Below, in pieces: positions 24,603-37,000 of a stretch of DNA of 64,000 nucleotides. The stretch lies in assembly GCF_001680005.1 (NCBI RefSeq), contig NC_033556.1:744001-808000 (forward strand), written 5' to 3'. How positions within the stretch are numbered: the stretch's first letter is position 1; each line of letters begins with the position of its first letter. This DNA comes from Plasmodium coatneyi (lineage: Eukaryota; Apicomplexa; Aconoidasida; Haemosporida; Plasmodiidae). The notes under the pieces are model-generated. The model worked only from the letters and a program-made list of their open reading frames with translations. It was not told the DNA's origin and did no database searches. The position numbers and the translations under genes were made by a program.

Positions 24603-24723
24603 TCTTCTCTTTTCTTAACCCTTCTTTTTTTTTTCCTTTTTTTTATTATTTGTTTCTTCCTTTAAAATGAGAGAGAGAGGAAGAAGGAACTGAAAAAGGA
24701 AGGGAAAGAGAAGGGGCGGGAAC
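23519..24723. other. SICAvar-2 upstream region, polypyrimidine tract
   Basis: No gene. The region contains several units with the core TATGC..ACATTCTTC followed by A/G-rich runs. The clearest, around 24495-24560 (TTTATGCACTACATTCTTCC and GGAATTACGTTCC), is nearly the same as at 7970-8030 and 51805-51870. It separates the SICAvar-2 start from an orphan kir tail exon. Confidence 0.5.
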
Positions 24724-24948
24724 TTATCTAATATATGGAACGGAATATACTATGGTGGTAGAATCGTCCCCTGCGGTGGAAATTGTTCCTGTGGAATATG
24801 TTTCTTTAGAAGTGTTGTCTTCATCGTCGCCGTCGCCTGAGAACCTGTTCAATCCATTCCTAATGGCGGACCTCCTTCCCCTTCTGTTTCTTCTACTGTT
24901 TCTATTACTTCTATTCATGCCGCCTAATGCAGAGAATACATTGGTATA
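24724..24948 (-). pseudogene. kir: Orphan kir cytoplasmic-tail exon
   Basis: An intact 75-codon exon with acceptor CTTTCAG, beginning YTNVFSALGG and ending VYSVPYIR then stop, typical of the last kir exon. No kir domain or membrane exon is present upstream on this strand: 24975-25540 is minisatellite and 25908 onward is another gene. It occupies the place that complete kir genes hold in the other modules, so it is a truncated remnant. Confidence 0.8.
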
Positions 24949-24974
24949 CTGAAAGGAAGAGAAAAATAGGAATG

Positions 24975-25540
24975 AAGGTTGTTACAGGTGGTAGGTGGGT
25001 TCTTATGGTTGTCAGAATGAATGATTTCTGGGGATGGACGGAAGTTGGTCTTAGGGGTGGAAGGAAGGTTGTTAGTGGTGGTGGTAGGTAGAATGAAGGT
25101 TGTTAGTGGTGGTAGTAGGTGGGTTGTTAGGTTGTGTTAGGTGGTAGGTTGGTTGTTAGGGGTGGTAGGTAGAATGAAGATTGTTAGTGGTGGTAGTAGG
25201 TGGGTTGTTAGGGTGGTAAAAGGATGGTTGTTAGGGGCGAAGGAAGGTTGTTAGGTTTGGTTGATGTAAGGAAGGTTATTACGGGTGGTAGGATTGATGG
25301 AAGGAAGGTTATTACGGGTGATAGGATTGATGGAAGGAAGGTTATTACGGGTGGTAGGGTCGATGGAAGGAAGGTTGTTAGGTGGGTGGTAGGTGGAAGG
25401 AAGGTGTGTTGTTAGGTGGAAATTGGTAGGTGTGTTGTTAGGTGGAAATTGGTAGGTGGGTTGTTATGTGGGTGGAAGGAAGATTGTGTTAGGGGTGGAA
25501 GGAGGGGGTCTAAGGAAGGGAAGGAAAGGAATGAAAGATT
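24975..25540. repeat. GGTAGGTGGAAGGAAGG minisatellite
   Basis: More than fifteen degenerate units built from GGTGGTAGGTGGAAGGAAGG and TTGTTAGG. The family recurs at 21425-21510 and 27530-28560 (complement), 41440-41530, 43140-43330 and 56345-56480 (complement). Open frames across it are repeat translations. Confidence 0.85.
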
Positions 25541-25907
25541 GGTAGTGTCTAAGGAAAGAAGGGAAGATTTAGAAATTCACACATGTCTATATGTCTAAAT
25601 TATTTTTTTATTTAATTGTAACCATAACATGCATTATGTATAGTTAAAATTTTTCTGATTAAACAAAAGAAAAAAAGAAAGAAAAAGAAGGAAAAGAATT
25701 CCACACTTAATACTTCGATTTAATGTATATTTCTTTTCCTTATTGCTCTAACAGTAAAATGCTAATAAAAGAACTATAATAAAACAACTAATATGACGAG
25801 CACACATTGGAGGAGCACCAATAGGGTGACCACAAATAGGACACGAGCCCCACTATGGTTATGAGAATGACGAGTATCATATTTTTTAAAAAGTGTTACC
25901 GAATAAC
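25541..25907. other. AT-rich spacer
   Basis: No gene or repeat recognised. It is probably the 3' UTR of the exported-protein gene to its right. Confidence 0.4.
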
Positions 25908-27154
25908 CTAAGGTGGCGGAAGTAACTGGTTCATTATTTCCAGGGAACTCTGAAGGCGGGGAAAACCGGGACGTGCCATACCTAAACTTGCATAATACAC
26001 AACTAATGAATAAAGACCCACCATCACCAATAAAACCAATAACAAAATCCAACCCCTATTTTTACGACAGGTATACTTTTTTAAAAATGTGTTAAATTTA
26101 TCCTTTAAGGTGGTATTTCTGCCCTCTAAGGTGTTATTCTTCTTTCTATGTGATAAATTCCCCGAATCGAATTTGGATTCGAATTTTTTGTACTTAGATT
26201 TTTGAATATATTTTTTCCTATATCTATAACAATAAAATGCTACCAATGCACCTAGCATAAGAAGCAGTATGGTAGTAGCAATTGGGTGTGCCCACACCCA
26301 ATTACCTGCTGTTTCGGGAAATGAGGAGTAAAATTTTTGCACTGCACTTGAAAATGGTCCAAATAAATCAGGGGAAGTTACTCCACTTGAGCTTATATAA
26401 TATGGAATTTCCAAACTAAGACCCAAAATAACCAATGTAAGGATTAATAGGGTTCTATGTTTCATTCCTCGACGGCAATCATGAAAAAAATTTTTGCACA
26501 TTGTTCGACATTTGTCCTTAACACTTCTATCCTTTTTTCTTTTCGTCTCATATGGTGTATTATAATCATTTTTCTTTGAAGTTATTCCATTATATGGCCC
26601 ATTTGGAATAGGAGTGTTTCTAAAGGGGTCGTTATTATTGTTTTCATTATAAAGTTGATTTGATAATTGTGTTCTTGTACCAGCTTCGCTTCCTATTGAT
26701 GATCCTGTACTGCTTGAATCGCTTCCATCTGACGAAACATATGTGCTTATTGCACTCACCTAAAAGATAAAAAAAAGAAAAAGGGTTAAGCAGAAAATGT
26801 ACATTCATAATTTACATAACACATATAAGTGTTATTACACAAAATTAAAGGAAGAAGGAAGGTTTAAGGGAAGGAAACTTCCCTTCTCCTTCCCCCACTC
26901 CCCTTTTTTTCCTTCCCCTTCCTTACACCCCATTCCCTTCCCTTCCTTCACTCAGCAAAAATAGAAGGAAAAGAAAATATTCATTCATAATCATAATGAA
27001 TATGTATGCGTGCGTGTCAAATATATATATATATATATATTTTTTTATATAGGTTTGTAACAATTTAGTATCTTACGTAGTGGTGATTGTGGTCATGTTG
27101 TGCCCAACAGTAAAGTATTAAGATGAAAAGGAGGTATTTTGCGGAGAACATCAT
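25908..27154 (-). CDS. Two-exon protein with signal peptide and three membrane segments
   Basis: Exon 1, 27154-27077, encodes MMFSAKYLLFILILYCWA, a classical signal peptide, and ends TAC|GTAAGA. Exon 2, 26759-25908, starts after TTTTAG with VSAISTYVSSDGSDSS; phase 0, 309 residues in all. After a Ser/Asn-rich region come a basic stretch and three hydrophobic segments near TLLILTLVILGLSLEI, ATTILLLMLGALVAFY and GWILLLVLLVMVGLYSLVVY, separated by lysine-rich loops. I see no canonical RxLx(E/Q/D) export motif. The two-exon layout resembles multigene exported families of the vivax/knowlesi clade, but I cannot assign a family or function. It is not SICAvar or kir, and interrupts the array. Confidence 0.8.
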
Positions 27155-27524
27155 TTTGCTTCGTTTTTTTTTTTCTGTTCTTTTTTTTGTTTTATTCTTT
27201 CTTTTTTAAAGTAAAAAGAAAGGTATAAAAAGTGAAAATTCCTTTTTCCTCCTTCTATTTTTACATTTGAATGATAGAATTATTTTCTTCTCCTTTTTTT
27301 TTTATAATGTAAAATGCGTATTACGTCGTTTGCACATTTTATTAGTTATTCTTCCTCTTGAGTGTGTAAATCTAATTTAAACTAAAAATTTTATTACAAC
27401 ATACAATATAAAATATATAAAATGGAATATATCTCAATTAAAGAAAATAGATTTTAAAAATACATATTACATTATTTCAAAAATTAACATTTACAGCTGT
27501 CAATATTCTTTTAAGAGAGAAAAA
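27155..27524. other. AT-rich upstream region
   Basis: Probable promoter and 5' UTR of the exported-protein gene. T-rich runs only; nothing else seen. Confidence 0.4.
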
Positions 27525-28560
27525 AAAAACGTAGCACCCCCTCCCCCAACATTCACCCCCTTTCCTTCTAACAACCTTCTTTCCACCCCTAACAAGTTTC
27601 CTTCTCCCACTCCCTCACTCCCCCACACTCCAACCACCCACACTAATTCCCCCATTCTCACACTCCTCCCACAACACTTCCCTTGCTTCTTTACCCCTTC
27701 CTTCACTCCCCCACACTCCAACCACCCACCCTCACCCCCTGCCACACCCTTCACACAAACCCTCACACTTACCCACACTTCTTCTAATCCCATCTTCCTT
27801 TAACCCCTCCTGTTTCTAAGACATTCCCCTCCCAAACTAACACCCCAAATACTAAACCTTACACTTCATACATTCACTCTCATTCCTTCCATACTCCTTC
27901 TATAACCCTTCTTTCCACACCCCCTAACCCCCACCATCCTTCCTTCACTCCTTACCCTTTACCCTCATTCCTTCCATACCCCTTCCTTCACACCCCTCAC
28001 TTCTTTTCCTTCGCACCCCTCACTTCTTTTCCTTCGCACCCCTCATTTCCTTTCCTTCACACCCCTCACTTCCTTTTCTTCACACCCTTCACATCCTTTC
28101 CTTCCCTTCTTAGACCCTCCTTCTTTACTTCACACACTTCAATTCATACTCTTCCTTCCACACCCCTAACTTCACTCTCATTCTTTCACATCCTTTCCTT
28201 CTTTTCCTCCACTTATCTTGCTACACTCTCTATCCTTCACACTTATCACCTTCCACCCAACACTACCAAGTTCACCCTATTACACATTTAACACCTTCCC
28301 TTCCCCTACTAACCACCCATAACAACCATACTTCCACCTATCACCCAACCAATTAACACACCTTGCTTCGACCCTACCACCAACCACTCCTAACAACTCT
28401 TCCTATCATCTAACAACCTTCCTACCACCCTAAAAAGCCAACTACGACCTAACAAACTTCCTTCCATCTACCACCCCTAAAAATCCTTCATACCACCACT
28501 AAAACAACCTTCCACACCTAACATAACCTTCTACCTACCACAACTACATAAACTTTGCAT
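27525..28560. repeat. C-rich minisatellite
   Basis: Degenerate units such as CACCCCTCACTTCTTTTCCTT and CCACCTAACAACC. The right part (28290-28560) is the complement of the GGTAGGTGGAAGGAAGG family. A glycine/valine-rich open frame across the left part on the minus strand is a repeat translation. Confidence 0.75.
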
Positions 28561-28599
28561 TCTAATACCCTAAACTCGAAATCAAATTCCTATACCGCT

Positions 28600-29220
28600 A
28601 AATAATACACTAATAATCACAAAAATACTCCTACACACTCAACCTCAAAGCATGAACCCTCAAATCTGAAATCCTAAACCCTAAACCCCGAACCCCTAAA
28701 TCCTAAACCCTGAACTCTAAATTCTGAATCCTAAATACTAAACCCTAAACCCTGATCCCTAAACCTAAAACGCTAAACCCTAAACACTGAATACCTAAAA
28801 ACTAAACCCTAAACACTGAATACATAAAAACTAAACCCTAAACCCTGAACTCTAAAATGTAAACGCTGAACCCTAAACCCTAAAACTTGCACCCTAAAAC
28901 CTAAACCTTCAAACTTAAAAACTAAGCCTACAAAGGTAAACCCTAAACCTACAAAGGTAAACCCTAAACCCTGAATCCAAAACCCTAAATTTTAAAGCCT
29001 GAACACTAAACCCTAAAGCTCGAAACCTAAACTCTGAACCTTAAAGCCTAAAGATTGAATCGTAAACCTTAAACCCTGAACCCTACAACTCTAAATCCTG
29101 AACGCTAGTGCGCTAAACCCTGAGCCGTAAACCGGAAACCCTGAAGCCCTGAATCCTAAACCCTAAATCCGAAGTCCGAATTCCTATACGCCGAACCTGA
29201 ACGCTGAACCCTTGATCTCT
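28600..29220. repeat. Interstitial telomere-like array
   Basis: Dozens of CCCTAAA, CCCTGAA and CCTAAAC variants, following directly on the C-rich minisatellite. The same order, minisatellite then telomere-like array, is seen at 56345-57410. Confidence 0.87.
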
Positions 29221-29966
29221 TTTTACCCTTCCAGAATGTATTCAACTTTTTAATCCTATAGAACAGAAAGAAGAAGTAAATGAATATTAATATATATGAA
29301 ATAATATGTATTAGTAAAGCAAGTGACTTAAAAAAATGTAATGTAAGTTCCGCATAAATGTGGTATTCTTAGTGTACTTAACAGGAGGAGGAAAATGGAA
29401 GTAATGTAATGGAGGAACACATTATTAAGGAACACATGTTAATAGGAGGGGAAGGGATTTATGATGGAGGGAATGTTATAATAAGTGTATGTATTCTTCG
29501 TCTTTATTATATATAATTAATTTTCTGCAATTTTCTCAGCTACTTTTAATATGTATGAGTAATGCAATGTACACATTTCTAAAGGGGAGAGGAGGAATAA
29601 ATGCTCTCTGCATATATACGAAAAGCATTGCATGTGTATAATCAATTTTTTAAATGAACGCTTCCCAAGTAACAACATGAACCATAACAATTAAGCATAA
29701 ATGGAAAGTGGGAGTGAAAATTTTTTCTTGTAAGAAGGTACATTTTTGTGAATCGAACAGTTAAGGGTGGTGAGGGGTATAAATATATATTAATAATAAT
29801 AGGAGTGTATAGTGTTCTAAATGGTTATATAGAAATTATAGAATAGTGTAAAAAAATACATGTAGGATGTGAAAAGCGCAAAACGAAACCCCTTTTCACA
29901 TAAATTTTATTACATATATACATATAAAAGTGTGTATACACACATACAAAAATGAACACATAAACC
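29221..29966. promoter_or_regulatory. AT-rich upstream region of KIR-E
   Basis: Should contain the KIR-E promoter and 5' UTR, by position only. No motif stands out. Confidence 0.35.
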
Positions 29967-32354
29967 ATGGCACCAGGATCGGCGTCAACAAGACCACTAA
30001 CGGTTAGTAGTACCACTACTTCTCCTTTCCTCATTATTCAAAGTATTGTGCATACATACATACACATATTATTCATGTGTAATACTTTTTATCCAGAATA
30101 CATAGAAACATATACATATCACTATTTTTATTCGTAGAAAGCGGATTTGCGCAACTTACCATCAAGATTAGCATATGACAATTTTAACAATAATTGGAAT
30201 ACATGGTGTAAGGACACATATGTGGGAAAAATAAGGAACAGCGTGAAAACTACATTACAGAAGCATCCAAATACAGATAAATGTTTGGATAAGGTTCTAG
30301 GTGCCTGGTACTATGTGAACAAAGTAATGTTCTCCGGTAGTCCATACCATAAGGACCGTTGTGAGTATTTTTATTATTGGCTAGGAGATCTAATATCGGA
30401 CAAATTGGTAACAGGCTCTTCATTTTCAACCTTCCTGAGTGATGTTTACAATGCATTGGAAAAATTAGGTGTTGATCACAAGTGCAAAAAGATAGATGAA
30501 TTTATTGCCAAGAGCACTTTCACCCAAATGAGAAAAATGTATGAATACTATAGGGACTACCAGACTATACAGGAACAGTTACAGAGAAGTGGAAACAAAT
30601 GTGATAAGGACTATGACCAACACCTGAAAGATATTCTTAAAGCATATAATGGGGCGCAAAGTAAATGTACTGCAGTAGGAGCAACTTATAGTAAATGGTG
30701 TAGTGGCTTCGAAGACATGTTCACAGAGCAAAAATATAAGAACCTGCTCGATCAGAAACGTACTGTAGTAACTGCATCGAAACTTTCACTACTTGCAACA
30801 ATGAGAAGAGGGGGAAAGCAGCACACAGTACGGAAAGTTACTCCCTTTTTCTTCTAATCTTAATATACCAATGGGACAGTGCATACATAACACTTTATAC
30901 ATATAGCACTCTTCACATGAACAACATAATGAAAAATACACATATATATTCCTTCCACCCACCTAACAACCTCTCCTCTCCTCCTCTTCTTTGCCAATTC
31001 TACACTCGTAGGACGAGGACTACCATTGTTTGGATCAATTACCTTCGGAATCAGCATATAGCGCACTTAATAATGTCAAAGAACACTGTAATAATGGTTC
31101 TGTGCTGGAAAAAGAGGCAACAAAGACTTCTATGAAGCACTCACTGAATAGTTACCAGGGCACCCCGGATTATGCGGATATAATTATAGACGGTTGGTGT
31201 TACGCAAATGGGGAAGGGAAGAGTAAGTTGCCCACTGATGACCTCTGCGATTTTCTATATTATTGGACGGGGGACTTGTTACCTGGAACACCCAAGAGTG
31301 TTCAGCTCTTTGCAGGAATTATGAGTGCAATCTACGGGAACCTAGGGGAGTTCAAAATTGATGGTAAGTGCACTGATATGTATGATAAGATTAGCACAGA
31401 TATTTTTAATAAGATGAAAACAGTATTTGATTATTCCAAGGACTACGGAACTATAAAGAAGTTTGTACAATATACCCAGGCCGGGGGACCTTCCTGTACT
31501 GATGTATACTACCTTTACCTGGATAGGGTTGCTACCGCGTATCAATATATGAAAACACACTGTCCAGATGGAATTGGGAGCAATGAACAGTGGTGTAAAA
31601 ACTTTAAGAGCATAGCCGAAGAACGTACTTATAACCAATTGCTACAATTAAAATGTTCTTTAAAACATACATCAGATTGTCCAAGAAACGCCACCGTCGC
31701 CGGTGCCATATCTGGTGCATTAGCTTCAGTAGGATTACCAACAATTGTCGCTTTCTTCCTTCATAAGGTAATAGTATATAATTACTAATACACATTATAT
31801 ACATAAAACATTAGAATGGTATACACACACACATGTCTACCAAAACATTTAAAGGGGAAAAAAAGAAAAAAAAATATATTCAACATTTCTATTGTTCAAA
31901 GCGGACATATATGTATTACATATATGCACAATAAATGTGTATATGGATGATACATATGTGTGCTTGAATTTTTCTTTCCTTCCTCATACCTTTGTTTTCC
32001 TTCACTTTTCCTTCCTTTCCTTCTTTTCTTTCCTTCCTTCAGTATAATCTTCTACCCTCCTGGTTTGGTAAACATTTTAAAGGAGGAAGGAAGAACATAA
32101 GAGGAAGGGAAAGAAGATCGAATCCCCGCAACGTGGACATGTTTACGGACGACAGCTCTACAGAAACATCTACATATGTTTCGACTGTAGATTCGTCATC
32201 AAATTTAACAGAAAATTCTAGCATATATAATGGCGAACGGCGACGACCACCAACAGGAAGAAATAATAATGATGGAAGGAGACAGCAACAACAGACGGCC
32301 GGAGGGGGGCAAAGGGGACAGAGTCACCGAAATATAGGCTACGGTCGCATGTAA
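29967..32354 (+). CDS. kir: KIR-E: kir variant antigen with two kir domains
   Basis: Exons 29967-30002 (MAPGSASTRPLT), 30138 to about 30767, 31012-31767 and 32043-32354; 577 residues with this model. The donor of exon 2 is uncertain: GTA|GTAACT at 30767 keeps phase 0, and ACA|GTACGG near 30834 would too. Exons 2 and 3 each encode a complete kir domain (FYYWLGDLI with MYEYYRDYQTIQ; FLYYWTGDLL with VFDYSKDYGTI). Exon 3 also holds the membrane segment ending GLPTIVAFFLHK. The tail exon starts YNLLPSWFGKHF and ends IGYGRM. No host-like insert seen. The frame is intact. A minisatellite fragment (CCACCCACCTAACAACC) lies in intron 2. Confidence 0.88.
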
Positions 32355-34047
32355 CATCGTTTGGAATGTAATACGTCGTATATGGAACATCTGGAAAGGA
32401 AATATTCCTTTTCCCTGGAGGAGCATAAAGAACCGTGCATTTTATACAATCAAAAAACAGGTTGATATTTCTTTCTTTTCACTTTTTCCTTTCTTTTCTT
32501 TTTCATTTTATTAATTAATTCAATTTAATTTTTTTTTCTTTTTTTTTTTCATATAATCTTGATTTGCTACCGCGTCCCTGCTTCGTCTGTTTGGGGGGGG
32601 TGAGCGAAATATATAGGGCTTCCATGGCCACCAGAGAGTAGCTTAAAAGAGGGACAAATTTTGTTCCCAGTGAGTCTTGGCTTCCCCCCTTTTTTGAAGT
32701 ATCACTATTGTATTAAGTATACACACTCCTTTGAGGAGCTCCCTTGACGAGCTTTCTCCTTGATATGTTATACTAAGTCGCATTTCTTTTTTTTTTTCCA
32801 TGTGGTGTGTTCGTACAAAAAATATATGCTATAGTTCAACAGTGTAAACAATTCGGATGCACAAACATAACATGGTTACCTCTTTTTTTTTTGACAATTT
32901 CTTTTCCGCAATTTTTTTGGACAACTTTTTTTTCTTTTTTGGACAATTTTTTTTACAATTTTTTTTTGTGGAATTTTTTCTGTGTAAGAAATTTATATTA
33001 GGGCATTCTTTTTTTTCTTGGACAATTTTTTGGACAGTTTTTTTTTTTTTTGCAATTTTTTCTCTGTGACAAATTAGGTCATTTTTTTTGAGAATTTTTT
33101 TCCGCAATTTTCTGTGGCAAAGTTATATTAGGGCATTTTTTTCTTTTGGACAAATTTTTTTTTTTTTTTTGTGAAATTTTTTCTGTGTGACAAAATTTAT
33201 ATTAGGGCAATTCTTTTTGGACTAATATTTCACTTAAAATAGAAAAAAAAAGAAAGGGAAAAGGGCGCAGCTTCCTTCTCTTTTGTACGAACATGTTTTG
33301 TCATTCCCACTTCTTATGAACTGTGCATCTAAAAGATGTGTATAACCATAAGAAAGAAGGCGGGCGAACATCTTCGCGGAAACGTCCGCGAGAACCCCTC
33401 GCGCACAATTTGAAACAACTTTTCAAACCCCCCTAATTGCAATTAGGAAAGAAAAAATTATTAAAATAAAAAAAAATTATTAGGACTAAAAAAAATTACA
33501 TAGATAAAAACCTATAACAATAAAAAAATTTAATCAACATTTTAGATGTTCAGTAAAAAAGAACTTACCAAACAAATAAAAATAAAGTGGGAAAATTTTT
33601 TTTTTCGCTTATATTGACTACACAGGAAAGTCAACAATTTAATACAAAACAAAAAAAAAAAAAAGAGAATAAAGTGTTCCTCCCTAAACCCGGAATCTGA
33701 ACTTGGAACCTGTTCCTTAGGAGCTTCTTCCTCGGGAACAACTTCCTTAGAAACCTCTTCCTTTGGAACATCTTCTGCAGGAACAAAGTCTTCCTCCATA
33801 AACCTGGAATCTGAACTTGGAACCTGTTCCTTAGGAACATCAACAATAAACTCGGAATCTGAACTTGGAACCTGTTCCTTAGGAACATCAACAATAAACT
33901 CGGAATCTGAACTTGTATCCTGTTCCTTAGGAACACATTCCCTAGGAACCTCTTACTTAGGAACACCTTCCTCAGAAATAAAGTCTTTCTCGCTAAACTC
34001 TGAAATCTGAACTTGGAACCTGTTCCTTAGGAAGAAAGTCTTCCTCC
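32355..34047. other. Convergent spacer between KIR-E and SICAvar-3
   Basis: No gene. Contents in order: homopolymer runs; T-rich tandem repeat (32880-33230); a segment at 33250-33450 resembling 1140-1310 (shared ATGAACTGTGCATCTNAAA and GAAGGCGGGCGAA); the conserved SICAvar 3' flank (33430-33660); and, from 33680 to 34047, about six units of the SICAvar tail repeat that lie beyond the SICAvar-3 stop. Confidence 0.7.
32880..33230. repeat. T-rich tandem repeat
   Basis: Units of GACAATTTTTTT, GCAATTTTTTCTGTGTGACAAA and ATTAGGGCATTCTTTT; same family and relative position as 740-1090. Confidence 0.7.
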
Positions 34048-37000
34048 CTAAACCCGGAACCTGAACTTGGAACATCTTCCATAGGGACAAAGTCTTCCTT
34101 CCCTAAACCCAGAATCTGAACTTGGAACCTGTTCCTCAGGAACATTTTCTTGTTTTATAAATTGGGGTCCCATAAATTCTTGAACCAAAATTTCAAAAAA
34201 TTCCTCCTTCGTCGAATGCAGGTCCCCTTTTTGACATTCGTCTAAGACTTCTAAATGAATATCAATAATCATGCGGTGACCGACACCACGACGACCAACG
34301 CCCTGTTCTTTTGACCTCTTCGTTCTTCCCGTTGGAGCAGATCTTGGTTGTCTACGTTCTTTTACTACGGTATATTCATGTGGACCATCATCCTGGTCAT
34401 CCACACGATCAAGGAGTTGTTCTTCTAAAGAAGGAGGACCAGATACTTGAGGAACTCTTCTGTAACGTTTTCTTTTGCCAGGTAGGACAAAATACTAAAA
34501 AAAAAAAAAAAGAGAATGTGTTTTTAAGACGAGCGAGTGTTGATTTTAAAAAGAATAAGTACTATTTTTAACCTAAGTCCGAAATACTACACGTACACCC
34601 CTAAAATGCGAAATCCTACATACACACACCCCTAAAATGCGAAATCCTACAAACACACCCCTAAAATACGAAATCCTCCAAACACACCCCTAAAATACGA
34701 AATCCTAAAAACACACCCCTAAAATGCGAAATCCTACACACACATCCCCTTAAGTGTGAATTCCTACACACACATCCCCTTAAATGCGAAATTCTACACA
34801 TACACCCTAAAATGCGAAATCCTACACTCAGCCGACCGATTCATTCACTCTTTTCTTTTTTTGTTTTTTTTCCTTCTTTCTTCTTTTTTTTTTTTTTTTT
34901 TCTTTTTTTTCTTTCTTTTCTTTTTTTTCTTTCCTTTTCTTACCTTCCAAAGTAAATAACTCATAGCAGAAATACCAAGGAAGACAGGAATGGTAGGAAG
35001 GTATGGAGTAAGGAGGTCGAAAGGGTGTAAGGGATGGCCAACCATCCTTTCCTTCCTTACATTCTTTACTTCCTGAGGTGTAATTGTACGCGGTGTTGCT
35101 AATTTGTGAGTCGGTTGACGCGGTGAAGGAGCGGGAGCTGGAGCGGGGGGAATATGCCCACTCTCCGAATCATTTGAAGTAGTAGTAGTTGCGTCTTCCT
35201 TACCTGAAAAGTGAATAAAGAAGGAGGGCGTATTATATATAATTGAATACAGTAGTACACATGGAACCTCCTTCGCTTTGTCCGGTTCTCCTGGTTCCTT
35301 AGTATCATGCTTTTCCTTACTTTTGTCACCTTCAGCACTATTAACATTACAAACACTTGGGGCCCCCGTACTTTTTTCACTTGACTGGTGTTTATTATTA
35401 GGACCGCCTCCACCTCCAGCAAGGGAATCATTGTTCTGTTTTATAGTAGGAGTTTTTTCTGCTGGAGCTGGAGCAGCTGGTGCTGGAGATAATGGCCCTT
35501 GTTTCCCTTTGTCACTCGCCTTAGAGGATGTATTACTCTGATTACATAAATTAGTTATAGTAGACAGAGTTATCTTTATGTCACCATTTTCCTTGAGTTC
35601 CTTTTCTATTTTTTCCCGTTGGTTCTTCGCTCCTCCAATTTTAAACTCTGAACATGTGTCCCACTTACATTCTTCGCACTTATTACTACCATTGTTGCAC
35701 ATAGTGCTGTAAAGACTTCCCCCTTTCCCAAATGCTTGTTCTATGTTTTCCTTTGTGATATTGCATTTTCCTTTCAGCATATCATGTGCGAATACATTTA
35801 ATGCTAGACAGGCCATAGTTTGCTTGAATATTCTGTTATTCTTTTTGTGCTGATCAGTAGTGCCCTGCTGATCTTCCGTAATACCATATATATACTTTAA
35901 TCCTTTAGTAATAAGTTGACAAGCCTTTTTATTAGCTTCAGGAGATGTAGTACCATTATCTACAATGCTCTTGCATGCATCTTCTTCGTTCGTGTATCCA
36001 TTAGTCATAGCCTCAGACAACTTTTTCAATAAATCGGGCATGTCCCCATCTGTCCAAATGGCACCCTGCCAATACAATGGGAAGAAAGAGAAAGGAGGAA
36101 GGAACATGTAAGTATAAGCAGTACTTATACGAAAAGCACTTCCATTCTTCCTGAGGATATATATGTTCCACCATTTTAATTCTGTAAAATTAGACAGCAA
36201 TGTTCAACATGAATCCTTTCCAAACCTCCCAAATCCTGTCTTCATTGCTTATTTTTTTCGGTTTGCCCATCGCTTTGCGCTTCGCATCGCGCTCATCCCT
36301 TTTGTCCCTGGTCCTTTGTGTTATTACACACTGTGCACTGTGACATAAGTTATTATTATTTATAGTATTTATAGTAGCCACACTTTCTTGTACATTTTTA
36401 TCTGTAGTGAGCATGTCCTTCAATTTGTCCTTTACATTGGTATTGTTATTGTCTTTGCCTACTTCACACTCTAGATTAGCTTCCCTCTTGCACTCAATAC
36501 ATGGACCACTATTCTTCTTATCCTTATCCACACACCAAGAATCTTTTTTTTTATTCCCTCTATCAAACGCTTGTTCTATTGTTTTCTCACTGACCGTACA
36601 GGGAGATTTCACGTCCTCCTGCAACTTATTTGCATAAGCGTTTAGAACTAAGCATAACATCGTTTGCTTAAAATCTCTGTTGTCTTTAGCCTTGTGTGCT
36701 CCGTCCCTATCATTCTCTTGAACTTGGTATATGTACTGTAATCCGGCAGTAATGTATTGGCATGCTCTTTTCTCTGTGTCCGTAACTATTCTACTACGTT
36801 CATCTGAATCACCCTTACAAGTTTTTTCCATACTTTCGCTATCTTCAAGTATTTTCTTAAACATTTCTGTGGCCCTATCCTTGATGTCCTTCTGAATTTC
36901 ACTCTGTTCATATAGAGAGTGAGGGAGGAAAAATGGAAGGAAACAAATGTATGCTATGTAATTATTATGTCCACCTCCCCCCCCCTATAAATATTATGTT

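Noticed and set aside
27500..27793. Gly/Val-rich minus-strand open frame
   Set aside because: It is a translation of the C-rich minisatellite with no start context or family resemblance.
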